From Bacillota bacterium (GTDB lineage Bacteria > Bacillota > Clostridia > Lachnospirales > Lachnospiraceae): a stretch of DNA of 64,000 nucleotides. The position numbers were made by a program, and so were the translations under genes. Each line of letters begins with the position of its first letter. Within the stretch, counting starts at the first letter, position 1. Positions 1-7,631 of this stretch are shown here, piece after piece. Below the pieces are notes generated by a model that was not told where the DNA came from, made no database searches, and saw only the letters and a program-made list of their open reading frames with translations. The stretch spans positions 1 to 64,000 of the forward strand of contig JAEZZQ010000007.1 of assembly GCA_023442465.1 (NCBI GenBank), in the 5' to 3' direction.

Positions 1-25
1 CAAAATTCGAAAGGCCCCCACCCCT

Positions 26-856
26 ATGGAAAAATACCTCCACGAAGAAGTCCAAACCCGAGAAGACATCCAAGTTCGCTTTGACACCTACCGCGATTCC
101 AACCACCTCATCACCAGCCACTGGCACAACAGCATGGAAATCATTTGTATCTGTGAGGGCTGCATGGACGTCACTATCAACAACTCAAAATTCATCCTGA
201 ACGCAGGCGATTTCGCGATCATCAACTCTGCCGACATCCACTCTACCTACTGCCATGAAAACTGCCTCGTCATCCTGCTGCAGATACCGTACCAGTTTTT
301 GAAAAAAAGCATTTCCGACTACGACAGCATCCGTTTCGAAGGTATTCCCAACTCTCCGGAGCAAAATGACCGTGTCCGCGCCATTTTAATGGAGATGAAA
401 GACATCAACGACGAAAAAACGGAAGGATATTCCCTCCGTTTCTCCAGCCTTTTATACGATTTTCTTTATTCCATCCTTCGCTATTACAAGGTGGAAATTG
501 ACACCGCGGTAAAAATCAGAACAGACAAAAACCTGCGCCGGCTGGAGAATGTCATGGACTTCGTAAAGTCCAACTACGCTTCTCCCATCACCTTGGACGA
601 AGCTGCCGCTTCCGTTGCACTGAACCCCGAATATTTCTGCCGCTTTTTCAAAAAATATATGAGACTCACCTTTCTTGAATACGTGAACAAAGTCCGACTC
701 GCCCACGTATATGAAGATTTGATGAATACCGATTTGACTATTACCGGCATCTTGGAACGCAATGGCTGTACCAACTACAAATTATTTATGAAAAATTTCA
801 AATCCACCTACGGATGCACTCCCATGCAAATGCGGCAAAACAAAAAAAATACCTGA
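26..856 (+). CDS. AraC-family transcriptional regulator with cupin sensor domain
   Basis: This 276-residue protein has the standard AraC layout. An N-terminal cupin-like ligand domain (about residues 1-150) includes SHWHNSMEI and a GDFAIINS strand. Two C-terminal helix-turn-helix motifs (about 175-270) include ITLDEAAASVALNPEYFCRFFKK and a final YGCTPMQMR, reported here as positions 195-217 and 260-268. Proteins of this type usually bind a sugar or similar small molecule and activate a nearby catabolic operon. The target is not visible because the window begins 25 bases upstream. An AAAGG sequence lies about 13 bases before the ATG, which is rather far. The regulator class is clear; the effector is unknown. 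Confidence 0.9.
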   Translation: MEKYLHEEVQTREDIQVRFDTYRDSNHLITSHWHNSMEIICICEGCMDVTINNSKFILNAGDFAIINSADIHSTYCHENCLVILLQIPYQFLKKSISDYDSIRFEGIPNSPEQNDRVRAILMEMKDINDEKTEGYSLRFSSLLYDFLYSILRYYKVEIDTAVKIRTDKNLRRLENVMDFVKSNYASPITLDEAAASVALNPEYFCRFFKKYMRLTFLEYVNKVRLAHVYEDLMNTDLTITGILERNGCTNYKLFMKNFKSTYGCTPMQMRQNKKNT

Positions 857-935
857 CGCATATTATTTCCTATACCGCGCAAACTATAAAAAAGCAGCTA
901 AAAGTTTGCATTCACGAGAAAGGTATGGCTATTTT

Positions 936-1238
936 ATGACAGATATGGATAAAATTACTCTCGGCGAAGCTCTCGCTATCAATACTCTGGATGATATACC
1001 CCAAGCGAAGAGCGACGCCAAAAAAATCGTAGGGCTCGTAAAGAGCAGCGGACGCGTAACCGGCTATCAGCTATCCGACGGTTCCACAGTCTCTAAGCAG
1101 GAAGGAGTAGACCTTGCCAAGAGCGGTGAAATCAAAGGTGTAGGAATCGCCCATAGAAAGGATACGGAATATTTGAAGTCCCTGCCTGATGGGGAGGAAA
1201 ACAATAATTTGAATAACCTTCCTTCGGTTTCAGGTTAA
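936..1238 (+). CDS. DUF3892-domain small protein
   Basis: I chose the ATG at 936 (100 residues) over an upstream TTG at 906 because the DUF3892-like sequence begins soon after it and GAGAAAGG lies upstream. The middle (about residues 25-85) has the family pattern: a short strand, a GRVTGYQLSDG turn, a VSKQEGVDLAKSGEIKGV helix-turn, and an ending with a DG and NNLNNLP. Members of this domain family are small cytoplasmic proteins of unknown function, common in Clostridia. The gene is followed at once by a strong hairpin, so it is probably a single-gene transcript. I infer no role. Confidence 0.75.
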   Translation: MTDMDKITLGEALAINTLDDIPQAKSDAKKIVGLVKSSGRVTGYQLSDGSTVSKQEGVDLAKSGEIKGVGIAHRKDTEYLKSLPDGEENNNLNNLPSVSG

Positions 1239-1241
1239 ATT

Positions 1242-1288
1242 AAGAAGGCTTGCCGCACTGAGTATTTCTTGTGCGACAAGCCTTCTTA
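1242..1288. terminator. Bidirectional terminator hairpin
   Basis: AAGAAGGCTTG at 1242-1252 pairs perfectly with CAAGCCTTCTT at 1278-1288, extended inward by CGCAC/GTGCG. An AT-rich run follows. The hairpin sits between the convergent DUF3892 gene and chemoreceptor gene and can serve both. Confidence 0.85.
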
Positions 1289-1326
1289 TTATTAAAATTT
1301 TTATTGGAATCAGAGAAGTCCGTGTT

Positions 1327-2997
1327 TCACCTTTTGGTAAGCTTAAACTGACTGATCAAATCCGTCATGACCATAGCTTGCGCACTCAGCTCCTCACTTG
1401 CCGCTGCGCTTTCCTCCGATACCGATGCATTCGTCTGGACAACGCTGGAAATCTGATCGATTCCCTTTGCGATTTTATCCGCTTCCAGAGCCTGTGCCCT
1501 GGATTCCTGCGCGATTTTATCTATCATTTCCAAAACGGTCCGGGCATTCTTAGCGACTTCCTCAAAGGCCTCACTCGTTGTTCCTGTGAGAACTTTTCCT
1601 TTTTCAATATGGGACAGGGATTCCTCTATCAACCCAGTAGTGTTCTTCGCAGCATCTGCGGATTCCTGCGCCAGCTTCCTTATTTGATCGGCCACTACGG
1701 CGAAACCTTTTCCGGCTGCTCCTGCACGGGCAGATTCGATTGCCGCATTTAACGCTAACAAATTCGTCTCAGAGGCTATGGCGTCGATGGTATCAATAAT
1801 ATTCTTAATGCCCTCCGATGCTGCGGCAATGTCGTTTATTGCCGCCACCAACTGTTCCATCCGTGCTTTGCTGGTGATGACAGTCTCTCCTGTCCGTTCT
1901 CCCCACTCATCGGCGTTCTGGGCGTACTCTGCATTATTGCTTATCTGGCCCGTAATATTAGAAATAACATCAGACAGTTCCTGTACACTTCCCGCCTGGT
2001 TCGTCGCTCCCTGCGCGATGTCCTGCGCTCCTGCGGACAGTTCTTGTGTACCTGCACTCACCTGCTCTATTGCCACGCTCATCTCATACAGAGTGTCATT
2101 CATCTTTTCTTGAAAGCTCTCGATAGAACGCTGGATATTTGCGAAATCGCCGATAAATTCCACCGGACAGACACAGGTAAAATTGCCGGCGGAAAATTCT
2201 TTCATACCAAAGGCGATAGCGTCGATATATTTCTTAATTTCCTTTACCGCAAAATCCAAAGATTTTCCAAGACTTCCAATCTCGTTATCCATATTCACTT
2301 CAAAGCTTAAGCCCAGATTTCCTTCCGCCAGCTTCTCGCATTCCTGCTGTAAACCTACAATCGGCTCGATGACCTTAGTCTTCACGTATCTATACGTTTT
2401 TATGATAAACCACACCGTTAAGGAGACGGCAAAGATAGTAACCACGAATATGATGCCGAGCATCACGATAACCATTCTCCTCTGATTATCGATCTGCTCC
2501 TGCTTCTGTACTATCGTATCGTCCAAAAGGCTTACCAAGGAGTGGATTTTCACCTCTACACTATCCTTTAATAAAGCTTCCGCCTGTGCTTTGTCCGTCC
2601 CGTTCACGCTGAGCACTTCATCTGCAAGCTGATGGATTTCTCTATGCAAGGGTTCTGCCTTCTCATAAAATTCGCTCATTTGCGGATTGCCTTTTACACC
2701 CGGCCCATATAAATATATACCGAAATCACATTTCGTCTCATCCTTCTGTCCCGTAAATTCCGTATTATAATAAACGGCTGAACTAAGATTTATCCACCAT
2801 TTATAATGAGCCATTTCATAACTCAATAAATCGGATTTTTCCGCATTTATCTTTTCACTCCTGCTAAAAACATAGTCGAAGCAGAAAATACTCCCTCCCA
2901 TTAGCAGCACGAGAAGTCCGGCCATAAACACAATTGCAGAAAATCTTGAATAAAATATCTGCTCTATTGATCCTTTTCTTTTGGTAACCTTTAACAT
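1327..2997 (-). CDS. Methyl-accepting chemotaxis protein (transmembrane chemoreceptor)
   Basis: The ATG at 2997 is preceded by AAGGAAA at proper spacing, giving 556 residues. The frame is open further upstream but without a ribosome site. Architecture: TM1 at about residues 19-43, an extracellular helical ligand domain of about 130 residues, TM2 at about 177-202, a HAMP domain, then a long coiled-coil signalling domain. The hairpin tip carries ETNLLALNAAIESARAGAAG and GKGFAVVADQIRKLA, the CheA/CheW-contacting region of chemoreceptors. It signals to the flagellar kinase CheA. The ligand is unknown. Its upstream region contains the inverted repeats shared with the neighbouring serine recombinase gene, which may make expression phase-variable. 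Confidence 0.95.
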   Translation of the reverse strand: MLKVTKRKGSIEQIFYSRFSAIVFMAGLLVLLMGGSIFCFDYVFSRSEKINAEKSDLLSYEMAHYKWWINLSSAVYYNTEFTGQKDETKCDFGIYLYGPGVKGNPQMSEFYEKAEPLHREIHQLADEVLSVNGTDKAQAEALLKDSVEVKIHSLVSLLDDTIVQKQEQIDNQRRMVIVMLGIIFVVTIFAVSLTVWFIIKTYRYVKTKVIEPIVGLQQECEKLAEGNLGLSFEVNMDNEIGSLGKSLDFAVKEIKKYIDAIAFGMKEFSAGNFTCVCPVEFIGDFANIQRSIESFQEKMNDTLYEMSVAIEQVSAGTQELSAGAQDIAQGATNQAGSVQELSDVISNITGQISNNAEYAQNADEWGERTGETVITSKARMEQLVAAINDIAAASEGIKNIIDTIDAIASETNLLALNAAIESARAGAAGKGFAVVADQIRKLAQESADAAKNTTGLIEESLSHIEKGKVLTGTTSEAFEEVAKNARTVLEMIDKIAQESRAQALEADKIAKGIDQISSVVQTNASVSEESAAASEELSAQAMVMTDLISQFKLTKR

Positions 2998-3036
2998 AAC
3001 TTTTTCCTTTCTTAATTTATTTGAAAAAATCGCCAC

Positions 3037-3188
3037 AAAGGTGTACCTTTTTTTACCATACATTTCATAGCTATTTATTTTTTTATTATTGTCATTTTTT
3101 GTTGTTTTTTACAAAAAAATGTAATACAATTATCTGTATGATTGTTCGTATATACAGAAGAAACAAGTTGCTAAAAAGGTACACCTTT
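3037..3188. repeat. Paired 16-bp inverted repeats bounding a candidate invertible segment
   Basis: AAAGGTGTACCTTTTT at 3037-3052 recurs as its exact reverse complement at 3173-3188. Each copy is itself nearly palindromic (AAAGGT, a central GT or AC, ACCTTT). This is the form expected of a serine-recombinase crossover site: two half-sites around an asymmetric dinucleotide. Over a 26-bp frame the copies agree at 19 positions. The segment lies between a chemoreceptor gene (leftward) and a small serine recombinase gene (rightward). Inversion is an inference. Confidence 0.55.
3102..3130 (+). promoter_or_regulatory. Sigma-A-like promoter inside the candidate invertible segment
   Basis: TTGTTT at 3102-3107 and TACAAT at 3125-3130 are 17 bases apart and point at the recombinase gene. 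No equally good promoter is seen pointing the other way. If the segment flips, this promoter would instead face the chemoreceptor gene at 2997. Confidence 0.5.
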
Positions 3189-3200
3189 ATAGCAACTTGT
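3163..3200. repeat. 38-bp near-perfect palindrome upstream of the recombinase gene
   Basis: ACAAGTTGCTAAAAAGGT and ACCTTTATAGCAACTTGT pair at 17 of 18 positions around a two-base AC centre. The right-hand recombination-site candidate lies at its core. CTCTTTTTG follows on the plus strand, so it could also act as a terminator or attenuator in front of the recombinase gene. Confidence 0.7.
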
Positions 3201-3278
3201 CTCTTTTTGCAGTGCCTTGAAACATATGGATTAAGTTTAGCCTTTCTGGCATACTACGTATAATAGGAGGACTAAGAA

Positions 3279-3902
3279 ATGAAGAATTTTTATGGGTATA
3301 TGCGGGTATCTACTGCTGATCAAAACATCGACCGGCAAAAAGTGGAATTGCTGAAATGGGGGATTATCGAACAGAACATTTATTGTGATAAACTATCGGG
3401 CAAAGACTTTAACAGACCTGAATATCTGAAGCTAAAGAAAAGACTGAAGGAAGGTGACGTTCTCGTCGTAAAGAGCATTGACCGCCTCGGAAGAAATTAT
3501 CGCGATATACAAGAGGAATGGCGCGTTATCGTTAAAGTAAAAAAAGCAGATATCGTCATCCTGGACATGCCCATTCTCGATACCCGCACTAACAAAGACT
3601 TAATCGGCACCTTAATCTCCGATATTGTCTTACAGCTTTTATCCTATGTGGCGCAGGCCGAACGGGAGAATATCAAGCAACGGCAAGCCGAGGGTATTGC
3701 CCTCGCCAAGGCAAAGGGAAGGCATCTGGGCCGTTTCCCCTCTCCCATTCCTGAAGAATTCTATCCAATATACGAGAAGTGGGAAAACAAAGAATACACT
3801 CTTCGAACCGCCAGCGATGCACTTGGAGTCACCATCAGCCAGTTCCGTACGATGGTTAAAAAACATATGAATAATAAAAATGAAAGCCACAAAAGTCCTT
3901 AA
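3279..3902 (+). CDS. Small serine recombinase (resolvase/invertase family)
   Basis: This 207-residue protein has the size and order of Hin/Gin/resolvase enzymes. An N-terminal catalytic domain starts GYMRVSTADQN, with the nucleophilic serine in RVST, followed by the arginine pair in SIDRLGRN. Next comes a long E-helix (AQAERENIKQRQAEGIALAK) with the usual GRHLGR hinge. A C-terminal helix-turn-helix (about residues 170-200) resembles the DNA-binding end of invertases. AGGAGG at 3265-3270 sets the start. Enzymes of this class cut four strands through a 5' phosphoserine link to invert or resolve DNA between short sites. There is no TnpB or transposon around it, so it is not an obvious IS607 or Tn3 part. 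The paired repeats directly upstream are its best candidate substrate. Confidence 0.93.
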   Translation: MKNFYGYMRVSTADQNIDRQKVELLKWGIIEQNIYCDKLSGKDFNRPEYLKLKKRLKEGDVLVVKSIDRLGRNYRDIQEEWRVIVKVKKADIVILDMPILDTRTNKDLIGTLISDIVLQLLSYVAQAERENIKQRQAEGIALAKAKGRHLGRFPSPIPEEFYPIYEKWENKEYTLRTASDALGVTISQFRTMVKKHMNNKNESHKSP

Positions 3903-3911
3903 GTCTCTCTT

Positions 3912-4814
3912 CTACCCTTGCACCGTAGTATTAGTATTCGCCGGCACTTGCTTTCTGCCGCCTGCAAGCTCGCTTACAAGGGTCGAGCCTAATATCAGTA
4001 CCGCACCTATTATCTGCTCTGCGCTCATATCTTCATGAAATAAAAGGGCGGAAAGCAGAATTGCTGTTACCGGGTCTATATAGCTGAACAAAGCTGCCGT
4101 CTGCCCACTCAAATCCTTTAAGGAAGAAAAATATAAAAGATAGGCAATTCCTGTATTTACAATACCCAGATACAGCAATAGAAACAGTGTACTCACGCCA
4201 AGCGTTATCCCCGTCCTGTCTTCCGTATAAAACACATATGGAAGCAGCACCAAAGACGCGATTCCTAACTGCGACACAGTCATATCCACCGCTTCTATTT
4301 CTTTCAGGAACTTATTCATGATCACTACGGAAGCATATAACATAGCCGCTGTCACTCCGAATGCGATTCCCTTCCATCCGCCTGCCGCTTCCTGACCATT
4401 TCCAAAAATATCCGCCACCAACGCCATACCGAACAAAGATACCGCGACACATCCGGCCTTTACCGCCGTCAGTTTCTCCTTCAAGAAAAGGGGAGAGACC
4501 AGAATGACGAACACCGGTGCCAGATAATAGCATAAGGTAGCCACCGCTATCGTCGTATACCGGTATGCTTCAAAAAGGCAGATCCAATTCGCTCCGATTG
4601 CTGCTCCGGAAAAGACAAGAAATTTAAGATTCTTTCTGATAGACGGCAGCGATAGCCTCTTCCCCATCGCAAACCCGGCAAACAATAAAAATACCGTTCC
4701 GATACTCCCCCTTACAATTGCCAGTATCCCGGAGGATAGACCAGTCGTTCTCACAAAGATTCCTATACTTCCAAATATGAACATCGCAGCAATTAACTTC
4801 ACTTTCGCTTTCAT
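3912..4814 (-). CDS. EamA/DMT-family membrane transporter
   Basis: This 300-residue hydrophobic protein has about ten transmembrane helices in two EamA repeats (roughly residues 5-130 and 145-280). A typical loop is FEAYRYTTIAVATLCYYLAP, and the second-repeat end reads SYIDPVTAILLSALLFHE. Family members export amino acids, metabolites or drugs from the cytoplasm. The substrate cannot be read from sequence. It ends 10 bases after the convergent recombinase gene with no terminator between them. It lies 52 bases downstream of corA on the same strand and may share its transcript. Confidence 0.9.
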   Translation of the reverse strand: MKAKVKLIAAMFIFGSIGIFVRTTGLSSGILAIVRGSIGTVFLLFAGFAMGKRLSLPSIRKNLKFLVFSGAAIGANWICLFEAYRYTTIAVATLCYYLAPVFVILVSPLFLKEKLTAVKAGCVAVSLFGMALVADIFGNGQEAAGGWKGIAFGVTAAMLYASVVIMNKFLKEIEAVDMTVSQLGIASLVLLPYVFYTEDRTGITLGVSTLFLLLYLGIVNTGIAYLLYFSSLKDLSGQTAALFSYIDPVTAILLSALLFHEDMSAEQIIGAVLILGSTLVSELAGGRKQVPANTNTTVQG

Positions 4815-4865
4815 CGCTTCTTCCCATTTCTAACGAATTTCTTCTGTTATACCGTTTACTGACTC

Positions 4866-5804
4866 TTATCGAAACAATTTCTTTTTCTTAAAATATATGA
4901 ACTCGGCCAAAATAATGACAATGCAGAGGAGAATCACTGCAGGATATCCATATTTCCACCGGAATTCCGGCATACCGGGAAAATTCATTCCATACCATCC
5001 TACGAGGAGCGTCAAAGGCAGGAAAAATGCCGTGATAATCGTTAAAATGCTCATTACCTTGTTCTGCCTTACGTCTATCTGGGATTGATACAATTCCCTT
5101 ATCTGAATCAGATATTCCCGCAGCGCTTCCACATGATTGTGCAGCCTCTCCGTGCGATTGGCGTAATTCTGCCACGCAGCGCACTCCTCCCTGCTAAGCT
5201 CCTGATTCACATTCGCCTGCATCTGGTCGCCTATATTGATGAGCTGTTCATAATAGGAATGAAAAATGGTTAGCTTTTTACGATATTGTATAATCGTCTC
5301 ATAAAAATGGTCGGGAATCTTCAAAAGAAGCTCCTCCTCCATATCAGACAAATATTCCTCCAGCGTTTGCAGGTAAAGGACATCCTCCTCGATCAGCATC
5401 TCGAACAATACCAAAAGAATCTGATTCAGCGTACAGTTGGATATATTTCCCGATATTTTCTCCAGCATGTCCCCAAGCAAGGCTCTCTCCCCAAGGAAAA
5501 AGAGCTCTTTTCCTTTTACATAGAAACCGAAGGTAAAAAGTGCAATCTGCTCTCTATCGCCCTTGGGAACCTTCATCGTCCCTTGAATACAATCCTTGAA
5601 GGTCTCAATTTTACAGTATTGTACTTGCTTAAGCCCCTGACTCAGATTCTTTTTATGAGGGTAATCTCCTTGAAGCGCGTCGAACTCCTCCGCTTCCATT
5701 AGATATATTTTATAATAATTCCTTTCTTGCTCCTTATCCTCATCTTCCTCAAACAGGATGCCGGTTTCGATATTCGCTAAATATTTCACCATAATAATAA
5801 CCAT
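4866..5804 (-). CDS. corA: CorA-family divalent metal ion channel
   Basis: The 312-residue protein has a large acidic cytoplasmic N-terminal domain with long helices (the CorA funnel). Two C-terminal membrane helices follow, with the signature YGMN at the end of the first and MPEFRW in the loop. CorA pentamers conduct Mg2+ (also Co2+ or Ni2+) inward. A basic tail (YFKKKKLF) ends the protein, as is usual. The first ATG (5804) is only two bases from GGAAGG. The ATG at 5792 is 14 bases away, so the true start may be either. The family is certain; the preferred metal is not. Confidence 0.93.
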   Translation of the reverse strand: MVIIMVKYLANIETGILFEEDEDKEQERNYYKIYLMEAEEFDALQGDYPHKKNLSQGLKQVQYCKIETFKDCIQGTMKVPKGDREQIALFTFGFYVKGKELFFLGERALLGDMLEKISGNISNCTLNQILLVLFEMLIEEDVLYLQTLEEYLSDMEEELLLKIPDHFYETIIQYRKKLTIFHSYYEQLINIGDQMQANVNQELSREECAAWQNYANRTERLHNHVEALREYLIQIRELYQSQIDVRQNKVMSILTIITAFFLPLTLLVGWYGMNFPGMPEFRWKYGYPAVILLCIVIILAEFIYFKKKKLFR

Positions 5805-5968
5805 GCCCTTCCAATATCTGCAGCTTCAGGCCACAGGCATAAAGTTGCGCGTGCGTCTTTTTCCTGCAATTATAGCACATACGGAAGCAACCTTAAAGCA
5901 GGAAAACAACGGTACCCAATAACCAATCCGCTTTCCCTGCATAACCTAATAACAAAAAAGGTATTTCT

Positions 5969-6466
5969 ATGTATCAGTTTACTCCCCGTCTCACATTCGT
6001 AAACATATTGGAAAAAAATAAACCCCGTGCTATGGCATGGGTTACAGGTAATAGCGACAACCCGCAGCTTAGCGGGCTGGTTAAGTTTTATGATACTCCT
6101 TATGGGGGTGTTCTCATAGAAGCGGAAATCTTCGGTCTCCCCAATGTATACACACAGGATGCCTCCGATTTTTATGCGATGCACATCCACGAATTCGGCG
6201 ACTGCTCCGATTCTTTCGCCAATACCGGAGGACATTACAATCCGGAGAACATGCCCCATCCCCAGCACGCAGGAGACCTGATTCCTCTTCTTGGCAATCA
6301 GGGCTACGCCTGGGCCTCTTTTTATGATAAACGCTTTACCGTAGATAATGTTGTCGGCAAATCCGTAATTATCCACTCAAAACGGGATGACTTCACCACC
6401 CAACCTTCGGGGGATTCCGGTGATAAAATCGGCTGCGGTGTTATCCGCATAGAGAGCGGAAGGTAA
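5969..6466 (+). CDS. Cu/Zn superoxide dismutase-like protein without signal peptide
   Basis: The 165-residue protein keeps the SodC metal pattern: HIHEFGDC (two copper histidines), GGHYNP (bridging histidine), the HP-x-HAGD zinc site, and a late IIHSKRDDF histidine. An IGCGVI cysteine can pair with the one in GDC. No signal peptide or lipobox is present; the protein starts MYQFTPRL after an AAAAAAGG site. Classical bacterial SodC is exported, so a cytoplasmic form in an anaerobe is unusual, though related proteins occur in Clostridia. It probably removes superoxide. Metal occupancy and activity are unproven. Confidence 0.85.
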   Translation: MYQFTPRLTFVNILEKNKPRAMAWVTGNSDNPQLSGLVKFYDTPYGGVLIEAEIFGLPNVYTQDASDFYAMHIHEFGDCSDSFANTGGHYNPENMPHPQHAGDLIPLLGNQGYAWASFYDKRFTVDNVVGKSVIIHSKRDDFTTQPSGDSGDKIGCGVIRIESGR

Positions 6467-6488
6467 CCTACAGCCGTTATTATTCAGC

Positions 6489-7610
6489 CTACAGTCTCCC
6501 CTTAAAATCCTCGTAGCCGAAGCTTCTTATTTGCTCACATTCGCCGTCTTCCCTCTCCCACACGATAGAGGGAAGCGGCATTCCGTTGAAGGTATTGTTT
6601 TTTACCATAGTATAAATGGCCATATCTTCGAAAGTCAGACGGTCTCCGACCGCTAACGGCTTGTCGAAGGAATAGCTTCCTATCACATCTCCCGCCAGGC
6701 AGGTCGGCCCCGCCAGCGTATGTGTAAAGGCTTTCTCCCCCTCCTGCCCGGAAGCACTAAGGGGCGGGCGATACGGCATCTCGAGAACGTCGGGCATATG
6801 GCAGGCTGCGGAACAATCTAAGATCGCTATCGTTTCCTCATGCACCAAATCCTCAACTGTAGTCAGCAAATGCCCCGCATTCAAGGCGACCGCTTCTCCC
6901 GGCTCCAAATAAACCGTAACCCCGTAGGTGTCAGATATGTGGCGGATACAGCTTTCCAGAAGCTCTATGTCATAATCCTCTCGCGTGATATGATGTCCGC
7001 CGCCGAAATTAACCCATTTCATCCCATATAGCCACGGGCCGAAACTTTCCTCCACAGCCTTCAGCGTCACTGCAAGAGCGTCTGCATTCTGCTCACACAG
7101 CGTATGGAAATGAATTCCCTCCACCCACTCAGGCAATCTGTCTGGGAACTCCTTTGCCAGAATTCCCAGACGCGAGCCGGGAGCGCAAGGGTCGTATACT
7201 CCGTGCCCTTCCTGCGTGGAGCATTCAGGATTTACCCGAATTCCTACGCTCCTCCCTGCCTTCGCCGCTCTTTCGCCATATTTCTTAAGCTGGGAGAAGG
7301 AGTTAAAGACGATATGCCCGCAGCAGGACAATATTTCCTCCATATCCTCTTCCTTGTATGCCGCAGAAAAAATATGAGTTTCCTTTCCCATCTCCTCCGA
7401 ACCCAGCCGAGCCTCATATAAGCCGCTGGCTGCCGTTCCATCCAAGTATCTGCCGATCAGCGGATAGCAGGAGTACATAGAAAAAGCTTTCTGCGCTAAT
7501 AATATTTTACAGCCTGTCCGCTGCCTGACACCCTGCAAAATCTCCAGATTCCTTTTCAGGGCACTCTCCATCACGATATAACATGGCGTTTTCAATTCTT
7601 CTCTCTTCAT
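6489..7610 (-). CDS. nspC: Carboxynorspermidine/carboxyspermidine decarboxylase
   Basis: This 373-residue PLP enzyme belongs to the alanine-racemase-fold (type III) decarboxylases. KILLAQKAFSMY near residue 40 contains the Schiff-base lysine. GIRVNPECS, GIHFHTLCEQ and VNFGGGHHITREDYD form the phosphate and substrate sites, and CSAACHMPDVLEMPYRPPL near the C-terminus is typical of NspC. It decarboxylates carboxyspermidine or carboxynorspermidine to spermidine or norspermidine. It is the last gene of the polyamine operon, 22 bases after its dehydrogenase partner. Which polyamine is made depends on the diamine. Upstream speA and speB supply putrescine, so spermidine is the likely product. Confidence 0.95.
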   Translation of the reverse strand: MKREELKTPCYIVMESALKRNLEILQGVRQRTGCKILLAQKAFSMYSCYPLIGRYLDGTAASGLYEARLGSEEMGKETHIFSAAYKEEDMEEILSCCGHIVFNSFSQLKKYGERAAKAGRSVGIRVNPECSTQEGHGVYDPCAPGSRLGILAKEFPDRLPEWVEGIHFHTLCEQNADALAVTLKAVEESFGPWLYGMKWVNFGGGHHITREDYDIELLESCIRHISDTYGVTVYLEPGEAVALNAGHLLTTVEDLVHEETIAILDCSAACHMPDVLEMPYRPPLSASGQEGEKAFTHTLAGPTCLAGDVIGSYSFDKPLAVGDRLTFEDMAIYTMVKNNTFNGMPLPSIVWEREDGECEQIRSFGYEDFKGRL

Positions 7611-7631
7611 AACTACTCCATATATTTCATG

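Noticed and set aside
3279..3902. Serine recombinase as part of an IS607-type element
   Set aside because: No tnpB or element ends are nearby, and the long E-helix and C-terminal helix-turn-helix fit resolvase/invertase order.
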